Shown here: piece by piece, positions 27,143 to 36,650 of the stretch
Numbering within the stretch: position 1 is the first letter of the stretch
How the letters are laid out: every line of letters begins with the position of its first letter
Source: an uncultured Pedobacter sp.
GTDB lineage: Bacteria; Bacteroidota; Bacteroidia; Sphingobacteriales; Sphingobacteriaceae
Assembly: GCF_913776295.1 (NCBI RefSeq)
Contig: NZ_CAJYOJ010000078.1
Span: 112,487 to 176,486, forward strand
Reading direction: 5' to 3'
Length of the DNA stretch: 64,000 bases
The notes under the pieces: model-generated
What the model saw: the letters and a program-made list of their open reading frames with translations, nothing else
Databases searched by the model: none
Told to the model about the DNA's origin: nothing
Program-made: the position numbers and the translations under genes

Positions 27143-27868
27143 TTAATCCGCTATATCAAGTAATTGTTTAATTATACCTTTATAATTTTTACCGACTGGA
27201 ACTTCCTGGCCATTCTTAAGTACAATGGTACTTCCTTCCAAATAGTCGACATACTTTTTATTAAGTATAAAAGATTTATGTATCCTGACGAAATCTGTTG
27301 ATACCTGATCTTCAAAACTGGTCAACGTTCTGGGCGTTAACAGAAAATCACCGTTTTTCCAAACTTTTACAAAATTACCCAGGCTTTCCAGATATTGTAT
27401 TTCGGCTAATTTGATTAAGATGTGCTTTTTGTCAACCTTAATCGAGATTAGCTCATTGTTTATTTGTACTGGTTTTTCAATTAAAGCAGGCTGAGCTTTT
27501 TGCCCTTTAAGTTTGTGCAATTCAAGCGCACGGTTTACCGCTTTGATAAAACGATCAAGCCTGAAGGGCTTTAAAAGATAATCGCAAACGGCCAGATCAA
27601 AACCTGCTAAAGCATATTCTTCGTACGCAGAGGTGATGATTACCAAAGGTTTATGTGCTAAAGTCTTTAAAAATTCCAAACCATTTAGTTTCGGCATCCG
27701 GATATCCAGGAAAATGAGATCTACTGGTTGTTTACTTAAAAAATCCAATGCTTCTGTAGCACGGTAACAACTGCCTATGATGTTAATAAAAGGAAGATCT
27801 TTTGCATACTCCATAATTACACCATGTGCAAGTGGTTCATCATCTACTATCAAACAACGTAAGCTCAT
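27143..27868 (-). CDS. LytTR-family response regulator
   Basis: 241 residues: receiver domain (1-120) with Asp55 in DLIFLDIRMPKLNG and the Lys in DYLLKPF, then a LytTR DNA-binding domain (about 140-238; IQYLESLGNFVKVW, FVRIHKSFILNKKYV). The start codon overlaps the stop of the sensor kinase gene by 4 bp. LytTR domains bind two 9-bp direct repeats 21 bp apart; a matching site is found at 29737-29766 in front of the divergent ABC transporter genes. Confidence 0.93.
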   Translation of the reverse strand: MSLRCLIVDDEPLAHGVIMEYAKDLPFINIIGSCYRATEALDFLSKQPVDLIFLDIRMPKLNGLEFLKTLAHKPLVIITSAYEEYALAGFDLAVCDYLLKPFRLDRFIKAVNRALELHKLKGQKAQPALIEKPVQINNELISIKVDKKHILIKLAEIQYLESLGNFVKVWKNGDFLLTPRTLTSFEDQVSTDFVRIHKSFILNKKYVDYLEGSTIVLKNGQEVPVGKNYKGIIKQLLDIAD

Positions 27869-29355
27869 GTTAGCTGAAGTTTAAGTTCTGCCTTAAAGAT
27901 ATGATCAGTGGCGGTGATATCCAACGTATGCTTATTAGGATAAAGCAATTCGAGTCTTTTTCTTAAATTATCAATCCCAATCCCTTGATGATGGACATTT
28001 TCTTCAGGATCGAAGGAATTTTCGCAGGAGAAATAGAGCGATTTATGGTTAGCAGATAAATATAATTTTAAAGAAGCTTCGTCTTCAGCAGGTTCAATGC
28101 CATGTTTAAATGCATTCTCTACAAATACAATCAGCAGAAGAGGAACAATCTCCAGCTGCTCATCGTTAACCTTTTTGTTGAATTCAAAATTTAAGTTTTT
28201 CTGCAACCGGATCTGTTGTAATTGAATGTAATCGTTAATATAATCAATTTCCTGCGAAAGTTTGACTGATTTTTCCTGCCCTTTATAAATCGTATAGCGC
28301 ATCAGTTCTGATAATTGTAAAATGGTTTCAGGTGTTTTATCCGATTTTTGCAAGCTTAAAGCATAAAGGTTGTTCAAAGTATTAAAGAAAAAATGTGGAT
28401 TGAGTTGCTGTTTCAGTAAATCGAGTTCACGTTGCGAGTTTTCCTTTTCTAAAGAAAGGATTTTATTGTTCTGTTTGCCCCATTGCAGGGCCAAAACTAT
28501 TGGTAGACTAATGAGCATAATAGCAAGTGCGCCTAATGCATTTTCAAGCTCAAATGGATTAGTTTCGAAAATGCTCCGACCGAAAACTGTGTTAATAGGT
28601 AGTGAAATTAATAACTGAGCCAATAGGGGATACAGCAATGCAATTGTGGTAGAAAGTGCTAACAAATAAATTAAAAGTCCTTTTTCTTTGAGGATTTTAG
28701 ATACCAGTAGGCGGCTATTGACCAAAAAAAGCAGGTATCCGCATAAGTACATGATCAGAAATTGTAAAAAGAAGCTAAAAAATATTCCAATATTAAACCA
28801 AAGTGCTTTTAAGTCGAACTCGAAACCTACTAAACGGAAACCGTTTCGTTGGTAAACGGGGTTATTTAAACTCGAAACGGCCATTATGGAAATGGTTGCA
28901 GCAAGTAAAACAATAGTGATGAGCACTGCATGCTCCAGGCCAATTTTTTTGATCCATTTAATATGCCTCACTTTTTTCTGATAATAATGATTGGCCTTCA
29001 ACATCATTTCGAGGGAAATTGCCAGTAGCGCTGTCGAAATCAATACAGTGTACTCAAGCTTCGCAATTTGCAGGTAAAATGCAAAATTCGTAAAAAGCGG
29101 AAGCAGGATAAAGAAGAAAATGCACCAGCAGGAAATGTATCGTTTTCGGGTTAGGGCGTTTTTTAGGCTGACTTTAAAAAAAGAAAAGACGAGTACAGGT
29201 AGTAGACATAAACCCAGCGCCAAAATGCAGCTGGCATAATTAAGCCAAATTTTGCTGGTTAAGTTGTAAGTATTCAATATGGCTATCCATAACAACAGGC
29301 CGATATTTAGGAAAAAATCCTGGTATCTATAATTTAAATTCTTGGTGTTAAACAT
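27865..29355 (-). CDS. LytS-type sensor histidine kinase, multi-pass
   Basis: 496 residues. About eight hydrophobic segments occupy 1-290 (for example NIGLLLWIAILNTYNLTS and IALLYPLLAQLLISL). The kinase core is of the His_kinase (PF06580-like) type with the phospho-acceptor in QLNPHFFFNTLNNL, followed by FVENAFKHGIEP (N box) and GIGIDNLRKRLELLY (G box). It pairs with the LytTR regulator directly downstream (4-bp overlap). The divergent ABC/M1 operon is the likely target. Confidence 0.92.
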   Translation of the reverse strand: MFNTKNLNYRYQDFFLNIGLLLWIAILNTYNLTSKIWLNYASCILALGLCLLPVLVFSFFKVSLKNALTRKRYISCWCIFFFILLPLFTNFAFYLQIAKLEYTVLISTALLAISLEMMLKANHYYQKKVRHIKWIKKIGLEHAVLITIVLLAATISIMAVSSLNNPVYQRNGFRLVGFEFDLKALWFNIGIFFSFFLQFLIMYLCGYLLFLVNSRLLVSKILKEKGLLIYLLALSTTIALLYPLLAQLLISLPINTVFGRSIFETNPFELENALGALAIMLISLPIVLALQWGKQNNKILSLEKENSQRELDLLKQQLNPHFFFNTLNNLYALSLQKSDKTPETILQLSELMRYTIYKGQEKSVKLSQEIDYINDYIQLQQIRLQKNLNFEFNKKVNDEQLEIVPLLLIVFVENAFKHGIEPAEDEASLKLYLSANHKSLYFSCENSFDPEENVHHQGIGIDNLRKRLELLYPNKHTLDITATDHIFKAELKLQLT

Positions 29356-29464
29356 TTTGGTAACCTATAATAGGAGTAAAATTGTCATCATGAGGAATAA
29401 TTATGATATAAAAATCAATATGATTAACAGATAAAATTTACTTAGGTAGTATCCATCAGGAAAT

Positions 29465-29557
29465 CGTCATTCTAACTTGATTGGGAATCTTAAAACGTGC
29501 ATTAAGATTAGCTTCGCTGAGCACTTCGTGCTTCCCTCATGCGTGAGAATGACGACC
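29465..29557. repeat. Dispersed palindromic repeat, family B
   Basis: Bounded by CGTCATTCTAACTTGATTG and GCGTGAGAATGACGACC, with GCATTAAGATTAGCTTCGCTG inside. Same family as 8356-8462 and 42333-42439. It lies in the divergent intergenic region between the LytS kinase and the ABC transporter genes. Confidence 0.72.
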
Positions 29558-29736
29558 GAACTAGTGGATTCTGTCAATGTTAGCTTGTCGAAGGATCTTT
29601 GCTAAAAGGGTTAAAAATGTGTTTTGATACCTTGTCAAACTAATTTCTAAAGTTATTAAAGTTTTAAGTCATGCTGAAATATAGATGACGAAAGGTTCAT
29701 TTTTCATGATCAAAGGAATATCAACTTATTTTTTCC

Positions 29737-29766
29737 TTTCGTCACCATTTATATTTCCTTCGTCAC
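29737..29766 (+). promoter_or_regulatory. Putative LytTR-regulator binding site (two 9-bp direct repeats)
   Basis: TTTCGTCAC at 29737-29745 and CTTCGTCAC at 29758-29766 differ at one base and are separated by 12 bp, so they repeat every 21 bp, two helical turns. That is the architecture known for LytTR regulators such as AgrA. A third half-site, TTTCGTCA, is on the minus strand at 29686-29693. The pair ends 57 bp before the ABC transporter start codon. Binding by the LytTR protein at 27143-27868 is inferred. Confidence 0.6.
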
Positions 29767-29823
29767 TTAAAATTAATTGACTGATTTTGTTGTTCTAATT
29801 TGCGGCCATCTTAATTAGTTAAT

Positions 29824-30720
29824 ATGGTACGGCTTAAAATACAGCAGCTTACAAAATCTTACCAAAATGGGGTGAAAGCCCTTGATGATATTACCCTAAA
29901 TATAGCAAATGGCATGTTTGGTTTACTGGGACCAAATGGAGCAGGCAAATCTTCGCTAATGCGTACGCTGGCTACCTTACAACTGCCAGACGCTGGGACG
30001 GTATATTTTGATGAAAACAATGTATTGGAAAATCCGCAGGAGATGCGCAACAAATTAGGTTATCTGCCTCAGGATTTTGGCGTATATCCGAATATATCGG
30101 CTATAGATCTACTACATCATCTTGCGATTTTAAAGGGTGTGCAAAATAAAAGTGAACGAGTTGAACAGGTAACTTCATTGCTTCAGCAAACTAACTTATT
30201 TGAGGTCAGGAAGAGAGCCGTGAGTACTTTTTCTGGTGGTATGCGACAGCGTTTTGGAATAGCACAGGCTTTACTGGGTAATCCGCAATTAATTATTGTG
30301 GATGAGCCTACCGCGGGGCTTGATCCTCAGGAGCGGAACAGATTCCATGATCTTTTAAGTGAAATTGGAGCGAATCGTGTAGTGATTCTTTCCACCCATA
30401 TTGTAGAAGATGTGAATAACCTCTGCGCTGAAATGGCAGTATTGGCGAATGGAAAATTGATTTTACAGGGCAAGCCGTCCGACCTGACTAAAAAATTAGA
30501 AGGAAAAATCTGGAGAAAGGCAATTGATAAGGTGAATCTGGTACAGTATTCATCCATATTTAATGTCATTTCTACCAGGATTATCTCAGGTAAGCTGCAT
30601 CTGTTTGTACTGGCAGATCAATTACCAGCAGCAGGTTTCGAACCTGTTGATCCAGGATTGGAAGAGGTATATTTTTCTTCCTTATGTGGCGCAGTTAACT
30701 TAAATATGGAGGCAAAGTGA
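29824..30720 (+). CDS. ABC transporter ATP-binding protein
   Basis: 298 residues. Walker A is GLLGPNGAGKSSL (about 38-50), the Q-loop lies in YLPQDFG, the signature is FSGGMRQRF and Walker B with the catalytic Glu is LIIVDEPTAGLDP. The C-terminal ~80 residues are the regulatory extension typical of drug/bacteriocin-type exporters. Its stop overlaps the start of the permease-peptidase gene by 4 bp. It powers that permease; the cargo is unknown. Confidence 0.95.
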   Translation: MVRLKIQQLTKSYQNGVKALDDITLNIANGMFGLLGPNGAGKSSLMRTLATLQLPDAGTVYFDENNVLENPQEMRNKLGYLPQDFGVYPNISAIDLLHHLAILKGVQNKSERVEQVTSLLQQTNLFEVRKRAVSTFSGGMRQRFGIAQALLGNPQLIIVDEPTAGLDPQERNRFHDLLSEIGANRVVILSTHIVEDVNNLCAEMAVLANGKLILQGKPSDLTKKLEGKIWRKAIDKVNLVQYSSIFNVISTRIISGKLHLFVLADQLPAAGFEPVDPGLEEVYFSSLCGAVNLNMEAK

Positions 30721-33700
30721 TGATAACAGATTTATTAAAATTTGAACTGAAATATCATTTCGGGCAACTGTCTTTCAAGGTTGCGACACTTCTGTTTTTA
30801 ATGCTTGGCTATTTTTGTGCCTTAAAAGGCGGTTTTGGCCCTGTTGAGGTACATAAAAATTCACCCTATGTCATTACCAATATTATCGCCTTGCTATCTT
30901 TATTCTCCATTTTTTCGGCTACGCTGTTTAGTGCAAATGTGGTGCTAAGAGATAGTATGTTTAAAATGGAGGCGGTTGTTTTTACCACATCAATTAAAAA
31001 GCCGGCATATTTTGGCATCCGATTACTGGGCTTGATCATCGCAGTTTTTAGCTTATTGCTACTGGTAGCCCTTGGGATTTATGTCGGTTCTTTTTTTATC
31101 GATAAAGATCGCTTAGGTATCTTTCAACTGAATTATTATCTGCATGCACTGTTGATTTTTGCATTGCCAAACGTGTTGTTTTCTGCCGGAATCTTATTCT
31201 GTACCGCCATATTGACCAAAAGTGTACGGGCAATTTATGTGGCTGGCGTGTTGATTTACATTTTATATATGCTGGCTTCGATATTGGGCAATTCACCATT
31301 ATTGGCCACCTCAACTATGAAGGCCGGCAGTGCTGATATTTTGCCAATACTTTTAGACCCTTTTGCCCTAGCTTCTTTTTTTGGAGAAACTAAAACCTGG
31401 ACTATCTTTCAACGGAATCACCAATTATTTCCACTTTGCGGCGCCTTTTTACTCAATAGAATCTTATGGACTTGTTTTACAAGCTTAATCATCGTGATAA
31501 GCTACCACTTATTTGATTTTAGGTTAACACGCCAAAGGCAGTTGAAGATTAAATCAGACAAAACAGTATATTCAGCTTTGATTTCATATCGTACTCTAAA
31601 GGTTTTACCTGGTGGTACCGCTTATCGTTTCAAGGCCCTTATCGCCCAGCTTAAATTAGAACTGATCTTTCTGTTTAAAAATATTCCCATCATGGTGATG
31701 CTCTTATTATGGATATTTCTGTTTGGAATAGAATTAAAAGACAGGCTGTTTAGCGGCGTTTACGGCATTCATAGTTATCCGGCCACTGGCATTATCATCG
31801 AAGAAATACGCACTATGAAATTTGGACTGATCTTAATCATTTTTTATGCCGCAGAAAGCGTTAGCAGGGAAAAAATGTCCAATACCCATTCCATCATTTA
31901 CAGCAGTCCTGTGCCAAATTCGGTATTCTGGATGGCAAAAACTTTGAGTCTGTTTGGACTTGTTTTCGTTCTGGTAACCTTAAATATCGGAATTGGTATT
32001 TTTTTGCAGCTTACTCATGGTTATTACCTGATTGAGTTACGATCTTATTTGTCGTTATACTATTATAGCGCGTTTCCTTTGCTGCTTTTTGTGGTACTCA
32101 TTGTTTTTATTCAAAATTTGAGTACGAATAAATACCTCGGAATGTTATTGAACATGATCATGATTTTCCTGATTACGTATGCAGAACGCTTTGGATTCGA
32201 ACACTATCTTTTTCGTTTCGCCACGACTCCGGATCTAAAACATTCTTATTTCAATGGTTTTGGCTACTATAATGATGCTTTTAACTGGTATATGCTATAC
32301 TGGTCGGCCTTTACAATGGTTATTGCTGTATTAACCATTGGGGGATGGCAGCGTTTGGCTGAAATAAAGGTTAACACGAGGATGAGGTTTATGCGGGTAG
32401 CTCTGATGCAACATCAATTGATTGTTATCCCTGCAGTATTAATTTGGATTTGCTGTGCAGCCTTTATTTATAACCAGACCAATCTTGTTGGAAAATATAA
32501 AAATAAACAGGCGTTGTTAAACTGGCGCCTGGCTTACGAGCGAAAATATAAATCGATGGCCAATCTTCCGCAACCTATGATCAAAGCGGTTAAAACCAAT
32601 GTAGATTTATACCCAAACGAACAAAAATATATGGTTGAAGGAACGTATTTGCTTAAAAATGAAACAAATAAGCCGCTTTATAAAATATGGACATCTATTG
32701 ATCCGGCTGTTTCCTCATTTTCGATAAACGTTGCCGGAGTTAGAGGAAATGAACGGGATGAAGTATTCAATCAACAGTTTTTGACGCTAAAAAAGCCATT
32801 AAACCCCGGTCAAGAGATCTTGATGAATTTTTCTATTGTGGTTATCAGGAATGGATTTACGTCTTTCGACACAGAGAATTCGGTTGTTGCAAACGGTACT
32901 TATGTCGAATTAGAGAAATTTATACCACTGCTAGGCTACTCCTACCACTTTGAAAGTGATGATAAACGGGAACGGAAAAAAGCAGGACTCCCTGGAATTG
33001 CCATGAAGCCACCATTTAATAAGACCTACCAGCTGGTCGACTTTGAAACAACTATTTCTACCACTATCGATCAGCAGATAGTTACTGTGGGGGAGTTGCA
33101 GCGAAGTTGGAGTGCCAATAACCGGCAATACTTCAAATACAAAACTCCCGGTCCAGTTAATTTCATGTTCGCACTGAGCAGTGCAAAATATGCTTTAAAA
33201 AAAGAAAAACATAAAGGGATTGAGCTAAGTATTTACTATCAGCAAGGTCAGGAGTATAATTTAAAAAGTATGTTTCGGGCCCTTAAAGCTACTTTAGATT
33301 ATGGTAACAAGTACTTTGCAAAATACCCCTTCAAACAATTAACTATTGCTGAAATTCCGCAGTATAAAGGTGCTGCTACAGCTTATCTGGGCCTGATCTT
33401 CAGTGCGGAAAACATTAGTTTTTTAGGAAATTTTAGTCAAAAAGGCATTATTAATCAGAGTTATGCCATCACCGCACATGAAACTGCACATCAGTGGTGG
33501 GCAAACATACTGACGCCTACCGACGGTGCTGGGTATGCCATGCTCACCGAATCGTTAGCTAAATACACTGAAAATATGTTGATTGAAAAGGCTTTTGGAA
33601 AGATGTATTTAAGAAAGTATCTCGCTTATGATAACCACCTTTACTTTTTGAATAGGAACTATAATGGGGAAGAATTGCCTCTGGCTAAAACCTTGGATCA

Positions 33701-34238
33701 GCCTTATGTACATTACCAAAAGGGCGGATTGGCGATGTATGCCATAAAAGAGACAGTGGGGGAGCATCAATTTAATGCCGCACTGCATCAGCTTATTTTA
33801 GAGCATCAATACCCTAAACCTAAAGCAACAGCTGAAGATCTGGTAAATGCACTTTTACGCCAGGCGCAGCCTGAAGACAAAACGTTTATCAACGATTGTT
33901 TTAATAAGGTAGTTATTTACGATCTTGGTATTCATGTACTCGATTGTAAAAAACTGAATAACGGAAAATATAAAGTTGAACTGGAAATTGCTGCTGAAAG
34001 AATAAGTGATGGCAGTAAGCAGCTGCCTGATCTGAAAATAGACCTGGCTTGTTTTGATGCATTGGAAACAGATTGGAAATCTTGTACTAAACCAATTTAT
34101 TCGCAAAAAGTCCATATTACGCAGCATAAAACCAGGCTTTCATTTATAGTTAATCAGAAACCGAAAACAGTAGCTATCGATCCTTATGGATATATATTGG
34201 ATGAAAATAGAAGCGATAATGTAAGGGTGGTTGATTAG
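30717..34238 (+). CDS. ABC permease fused to M1-family metallopeptidase
   Basis: 1173 residues in two parts. Residues 1 to about 590 hold roughly twelve membrane helices of an ABC-2-type permease. From about 640 on lies an M1 aminopeptidase-like domain: SAENISF resembles the GxMEN substrate motif, HETAH at 921-925 gives the zinc ligands and catalytic Glu922, and Glu945 in MLTESLAKYTEN is the third ligand. Spacing is HExxH-X19-E, one residue longer than classical M1, as I remember for Bacteroidota members of this fusion. The peptidase probably faces the periplasm. Target of the neighbouring LytS/LytTR pair by context. Confidence 0.9.
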   Translation: MMITDLLKFELKYHFGQLSFKVATLLFLMLGYFCALKGGFGPVEVHKNSPYVITNIIALLSLFSIFSATLFSANVVLRDSMFKMEAVVFTTSIKKPAYFGIRLLGLIIAVFSLLLLVALGIYVGSFFIDKDRLGIFQLNYYLHALLIFALPNVLFSAGILFCTAILTKSVRAIYVAGVLIYILYMLASILGNSPLLATSTMKAGSADILPILLDPFALASFFGETKTWTIFQRNHQLFPLCGAFLLNRILWTCFTSLIIVISYHLFDFRLTRQRQLKIKSDKTVYSALISYRTLKVLPGGTAYRFKALIAQLKLELIFLFKNIPIMVMLLLWIFLFGIELKDRLFSGVYGIHSYPATGIIIEEIRTMKFGLILIIFYAAESVSREKMSNTHSIIYSSPVPNSVFWMAKTLSLFGLVFVLVTLNIGIGIFLQLTHGYYLIELRSYLSLYYYSAFPLLLFVVLIVFIQNLSTNKYLGMLLNMIMIFLITYAERFGFEHYLFRFATTPDLKHSYFNGFGYYNDAFNWYMLYWSAFTMVIAVLTIGGWQRLAEIKVNTRMRFMRVALMQHQLIVIPAVLIWICCAAFIYNQTNLVGKYKNKQALLNWRLAYERKYKSMANLPQPMIKAVKTNVDLYPNEQKYMVEGTYLLKNETNKPLYKIWTSIDPAVSSFSINVAGVRGNERDEVFNQQFLTLKKPLNPGQEILMNFSIVVIRNGFTSFDTENSVVANGTYVELEKFIPLLGYSYHFESDDKRERKKAGLPGIAMKPPFNKTYQLVDFETTISTTIDQQIVTVGELQRSWSANNRQYFKYKTPGPVNFMFALSSAKYALKKEKHKGIELSIYYQQGQEYNLKSMFRALKATLDYGNKYFAKYPFKQLTIAEIPQYKGAATAYLGLIFSAENISFLGNFSQKGIINQSYAITAHETAHQWWANILTPTDGAGYAMLTESLAKYTENMLIEKAFGKMYLRKYLAYDNHLYFLNRNYNGEELPLAKTLDQPYVHYQKGGLAMYAIKETVGEHQFNAALHQLILEHQYPKPKATAEDLVNALLRQAQPEDKTFINDCFNKVVIYDLGIHVLDCKKLNNGKYKVELEIAAERISDGSKQLPDLKIDLACFDALETDWKSCTKPIYSQKVHITQHKTRLSFIVNQKPKTVAIDPYGYILDENRSDNVRVVD

Positions 34239-34528
34239 ATTTGAAAATTCGTACTGCTGAACTTATTTTTAGCATTCAGGTAGAAATCATCCCAAACAAG
34301 ACCCTGAAAAAAGTTGACGACGGTTTTCGCTGGATTTGTTTATGCCACGTATCCGTCCTTTTAGTTCATGTTCGAGGAAATCTTTTTAATATAGTTTAAA
34401 GGTATTTCCCCTCGTGCATAGGCAGGCCTGTAGGCGAGGGGACTTCTCTTTGCTTTAGTAAAGGGAGATTTTTTATTGGAACCTGCCAATGATAGGCTGT
34501 CTGTGATTCGTTATCTCGAAAGCTATTA
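34239..34528. other. Intergenic region with two hairpins
   Basis: No gene seen. CCCCTCG at 34408-34414 and CGAGGGG at 34435-34441 form a hairpin, and CTCTTTGCTTTAG...TAAAGGGAG follows it. These may be a dispersed repeat or a terminator for the convergent genes. Confidence 0.45.
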
Positions 34529-34850
34529 TTACAACTCACTATATTTTTTAAAATTATCAATGATGGCCTGCCTGCCGTCGCGTTGCATTCTTTGGGATGA
34601 ATGGATTCGGCCTCAAAAGTTCCGGTAATCCTGGTTTTTTCGCCTGATGAATCAAAAAAAATATTTACTATCCGGCCATCTTCAATGGTATATTCAATTT
34701 TTTGATACTCATCAACCGCAGTATAAGTTCCGGCAAAATCAAAACTCGCGCTTCCGTCTTTCGCTGCCATGGTATTCTTAACTTTCCACCGACCTTCAAA
34801 TCATTTTCAGCATAAGGCAATGCCAACCGGGAGAAGCAAAGTTCCATTTA
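34529..34850 (-). pseudogene. Decayed SRPBCC/AHSA1-domain gene
   Basis: Reading in three frames recovers one continuous AHSA1-type protein: TKWNFASPGWHC, then YAENDLKVGGKLRIP, then MAAKDGSASFDFAGTYT to TFEAESIHPKE, then QRDGRQAIIDNFKKYSEL and a stop at 34529-34531. The joins correspond to missing single bases near 34820, 34771 and 34595. The first ~30 residues of the domain are absent; the next gene's stop codon lies there. A 124-residue open frame here is therefore a remnant and not a gene. Confidence 0.75.
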
Positions 34851-34856
34851 GTGATA

Positions 34857-35375
34857 TTAATGTATCTCGTTATAAACAAAGGTCACGGTATCTTTAGACA
34901 TTAAACCGCTCATGTTTCCACCCGTGTAAATCGCTTTATAACTTGATCCCTTTTTTAGATCGTATGCTTTAAGTAAGTCGGCATTTGCCACCAGACTGTC
35001 GCCAGGATTTACCTGCGTATAACTGGAGGCTGGAGGTGGCATAACCCTTTTGGCCATAGCACCTATATACTGCGCTTCTTCTCCTTTATCATTGATGATG
35101 CTTAAATAACTACTCATTAAAGGTTCGAATGGAGTATGCCAGATACAGAATCTTTTAACACTGTCGGTATTGTTAAGCACTACAAATCTCAATAACAAGG
35201 GCTCGCCGTTTACTACATTGCCATTTATTTTTAGTTTGACTTCCATTGAATCACTTTTGTTGGCAGCAGTCTGACTGGCATTTTCGCTTATAATGTTCGA
35301 TGTGTTTCTTGTGGCTTCGCTACAGGCCGAGAATAGGATTATAAGGGCTGGAATAATTAATCTTATGTGTTTCAT
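34857..35375 (-). CDS. Lipoprotein resembling the N-terminal domain of M35-type proteases
   Basis: 172 residues with a lipobox signal (ALIILFSACSEA). The segments FVVLNNTDSVKRFCIWHTPFEPL, GAMAKRVMPPPASSYTQVNPGDSL and ADLLKAYDLKKGSSYKAIY follow the pattern I recall from the N-terminal (pro) domain of peptidyl-Lys metalloendopeptidases and fungal M35 deuterolysins, in which a similar WxTPLE..MAKRG..P sequence occurs. No zinc motif HExxH exists here, so it is only the non-catalytic domain. It may be an inhibitor or binding protein; that is a guess. Confidence 0.7.
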   Translation of the reverse strand: MKHIRLIIPALIILFSACSEATRNTSNIISENASQTAANKSDSMEVKLKINGNVVNGEPLLLRFVVLNNTDSVKRFCIWHTPFEPLMSSYLSIINDKGEEAQYIGAMAKRVMPPPASSYTQVNPGDSLVANADLLKAYDLKKGSSYKAIYTGGNMSGLMSKDTVTFVYNEIH

Positions 35376-35597
35376 GAGCTGTTTTTGTTTTTATAAGCAA
35401 ATGAGATTTAATATTGTTTGATGGAAATTAATTTAGCTAAAACGATTAAGTGATGCTTTCGTGATTGGATCCTTCGATTCGGTTTGATCGGTCCGGATCT
35501 TCGTAATTTTTTAAATTCAAATCTTCAAAATGCAAAGGCATAAGTGTTTATTTTATAAATTTAGCACGGTCTTACAATGATTATTAAAAATCACTTT

Positions 35598-36416
35598 ATG
35601 AAAAATTACCTTTTGATAATTGCCTGCCTGTTCTTGTTTAATCAGGTAGTTAATGCAGCAGAAGTGGATACTGCTTTAACCTATAGCAAATCGATGAAAA
35701 AAAATATTAAGGCTGTAGTGATAAAACCTGATAACTATAAAACAGGAAAAGCTTTTCCGGTGGTTTACCTGCTGCATGGAGCAGGGGGGAGTTATGCCGA
35801 ATGGGCTAAGAAAGTGCCGGGCATAAAAAATCTGGCAGACCAATATCAATTTATTGTGGTATGCCCTGATGGAAATGTAACCAGCTGGTACTTCGATAGT
35901 CCGGTTGATCCAGCCTGGAGATACGAAACTTATGTGGCCACAGAGCTGGTAAACTATATAGATGAACATTACAAAACCATTGCCGGCAAAAGGGGAAGGG
36001 CGATTACAGGTTTAAGCATGGGTGGACATGGGGCATTTTATCTGGCCATTAAACACCAGGACGTATATGGTGCAGTTGGCAGCATGAGCGGGGGCGTAGA
36101 TATCAAACCTTTCCCGAATGGGTGGGATATTTCGAAAAGATTGGGCAGGCAGGATGAATTTCCGGAACGCTGGAAACAAAATAGTGTAATTGACCTCATT
36201 CACCTGATTAAGCCAGGATCTTTGGCAATTGCCTTTGAATGTGGCGTTGACGATTTTTTCTATAAAATGAACGTCCGCTTGCACGATGAGCTATCGTACA
36301 ATAATGTTGCGCATGATTTTACTACCCGGCCTGGTGTACACAACTGGGATTACTGGGCAAATGCAATTAAATTTCAAAGTGTTTTTTTTAGCAATTATTT
36401 TAACCAAAAACCTTAA
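35598..36416 (+). CDS. Secreted esterase of the FrmB/esterase-D type
   Basis: 272 residues from ATG at 35598 (MKNYLLIIACLFLFNQVVNA signal peptide); an in-frame ATG 21 bp upstream is possible but less likely. The alpha/beta-hydrolase nucleophile motif is GLSMGGHGAFYLA, the oxyanion region is VVYLLHGAGGSYAEWA and the catalytic His is in GVHNWDYWAN. Members hydrolyse acetyl, feruloyl or formyl esters; the exported form suggests a polysaccharide-linked ester. Single gene. Confidence 0.88.
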   Translation: MKNYLLIIACLFLFNQVVNAAEVDTALTYSKSMKKNIKAVVIKPDNYKTGKAFPVVYLLHGAGGSYAEWAKKVPGIKNLADQYQFIVVCPDGNVTSWYFDSPVDPAWRYETYVATELVNYIDEHYKTIAGKRGRAITGLSMGGHGAFYLAIKHQDVYGAVGSMSGGVDIKPFPNGWDISKRLGRQDEFPERWKQNSVIDLIHLIKPGSLAIAFECGVDDFFYKMNVRLHDELSYNNVAHDFTTRPGVHNWDYWANAIKFQSVFFSNYFNQKP

Positions 36417-36650
36417 GTTAGTTTTTGGAAGGCAATTAACAGTCTTCTCTTTTTTGAACGGTTAAGCAGTTTTTTTAAATCGTTTGCGTTGCATATCAGA
36501 ATGTGGATACTCAAATTTGGGGATTTAAATTGATGCAAGTACTGACTAAAAAATTAACTTTTAAATTACACACAAGCTAAACCGTTACTATATTTTTGGC
36601 CTTTCTTGAAATCTTATTTATTAAACAGGAAACGGAGATTTAAAACCAAA

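Noticed and set aside
34396..34770. 124-residue frame taken as a gene
   Set aside because: It is the middle part of a frameshifted AHSA1 gene; its C-terminal half is out of frame.
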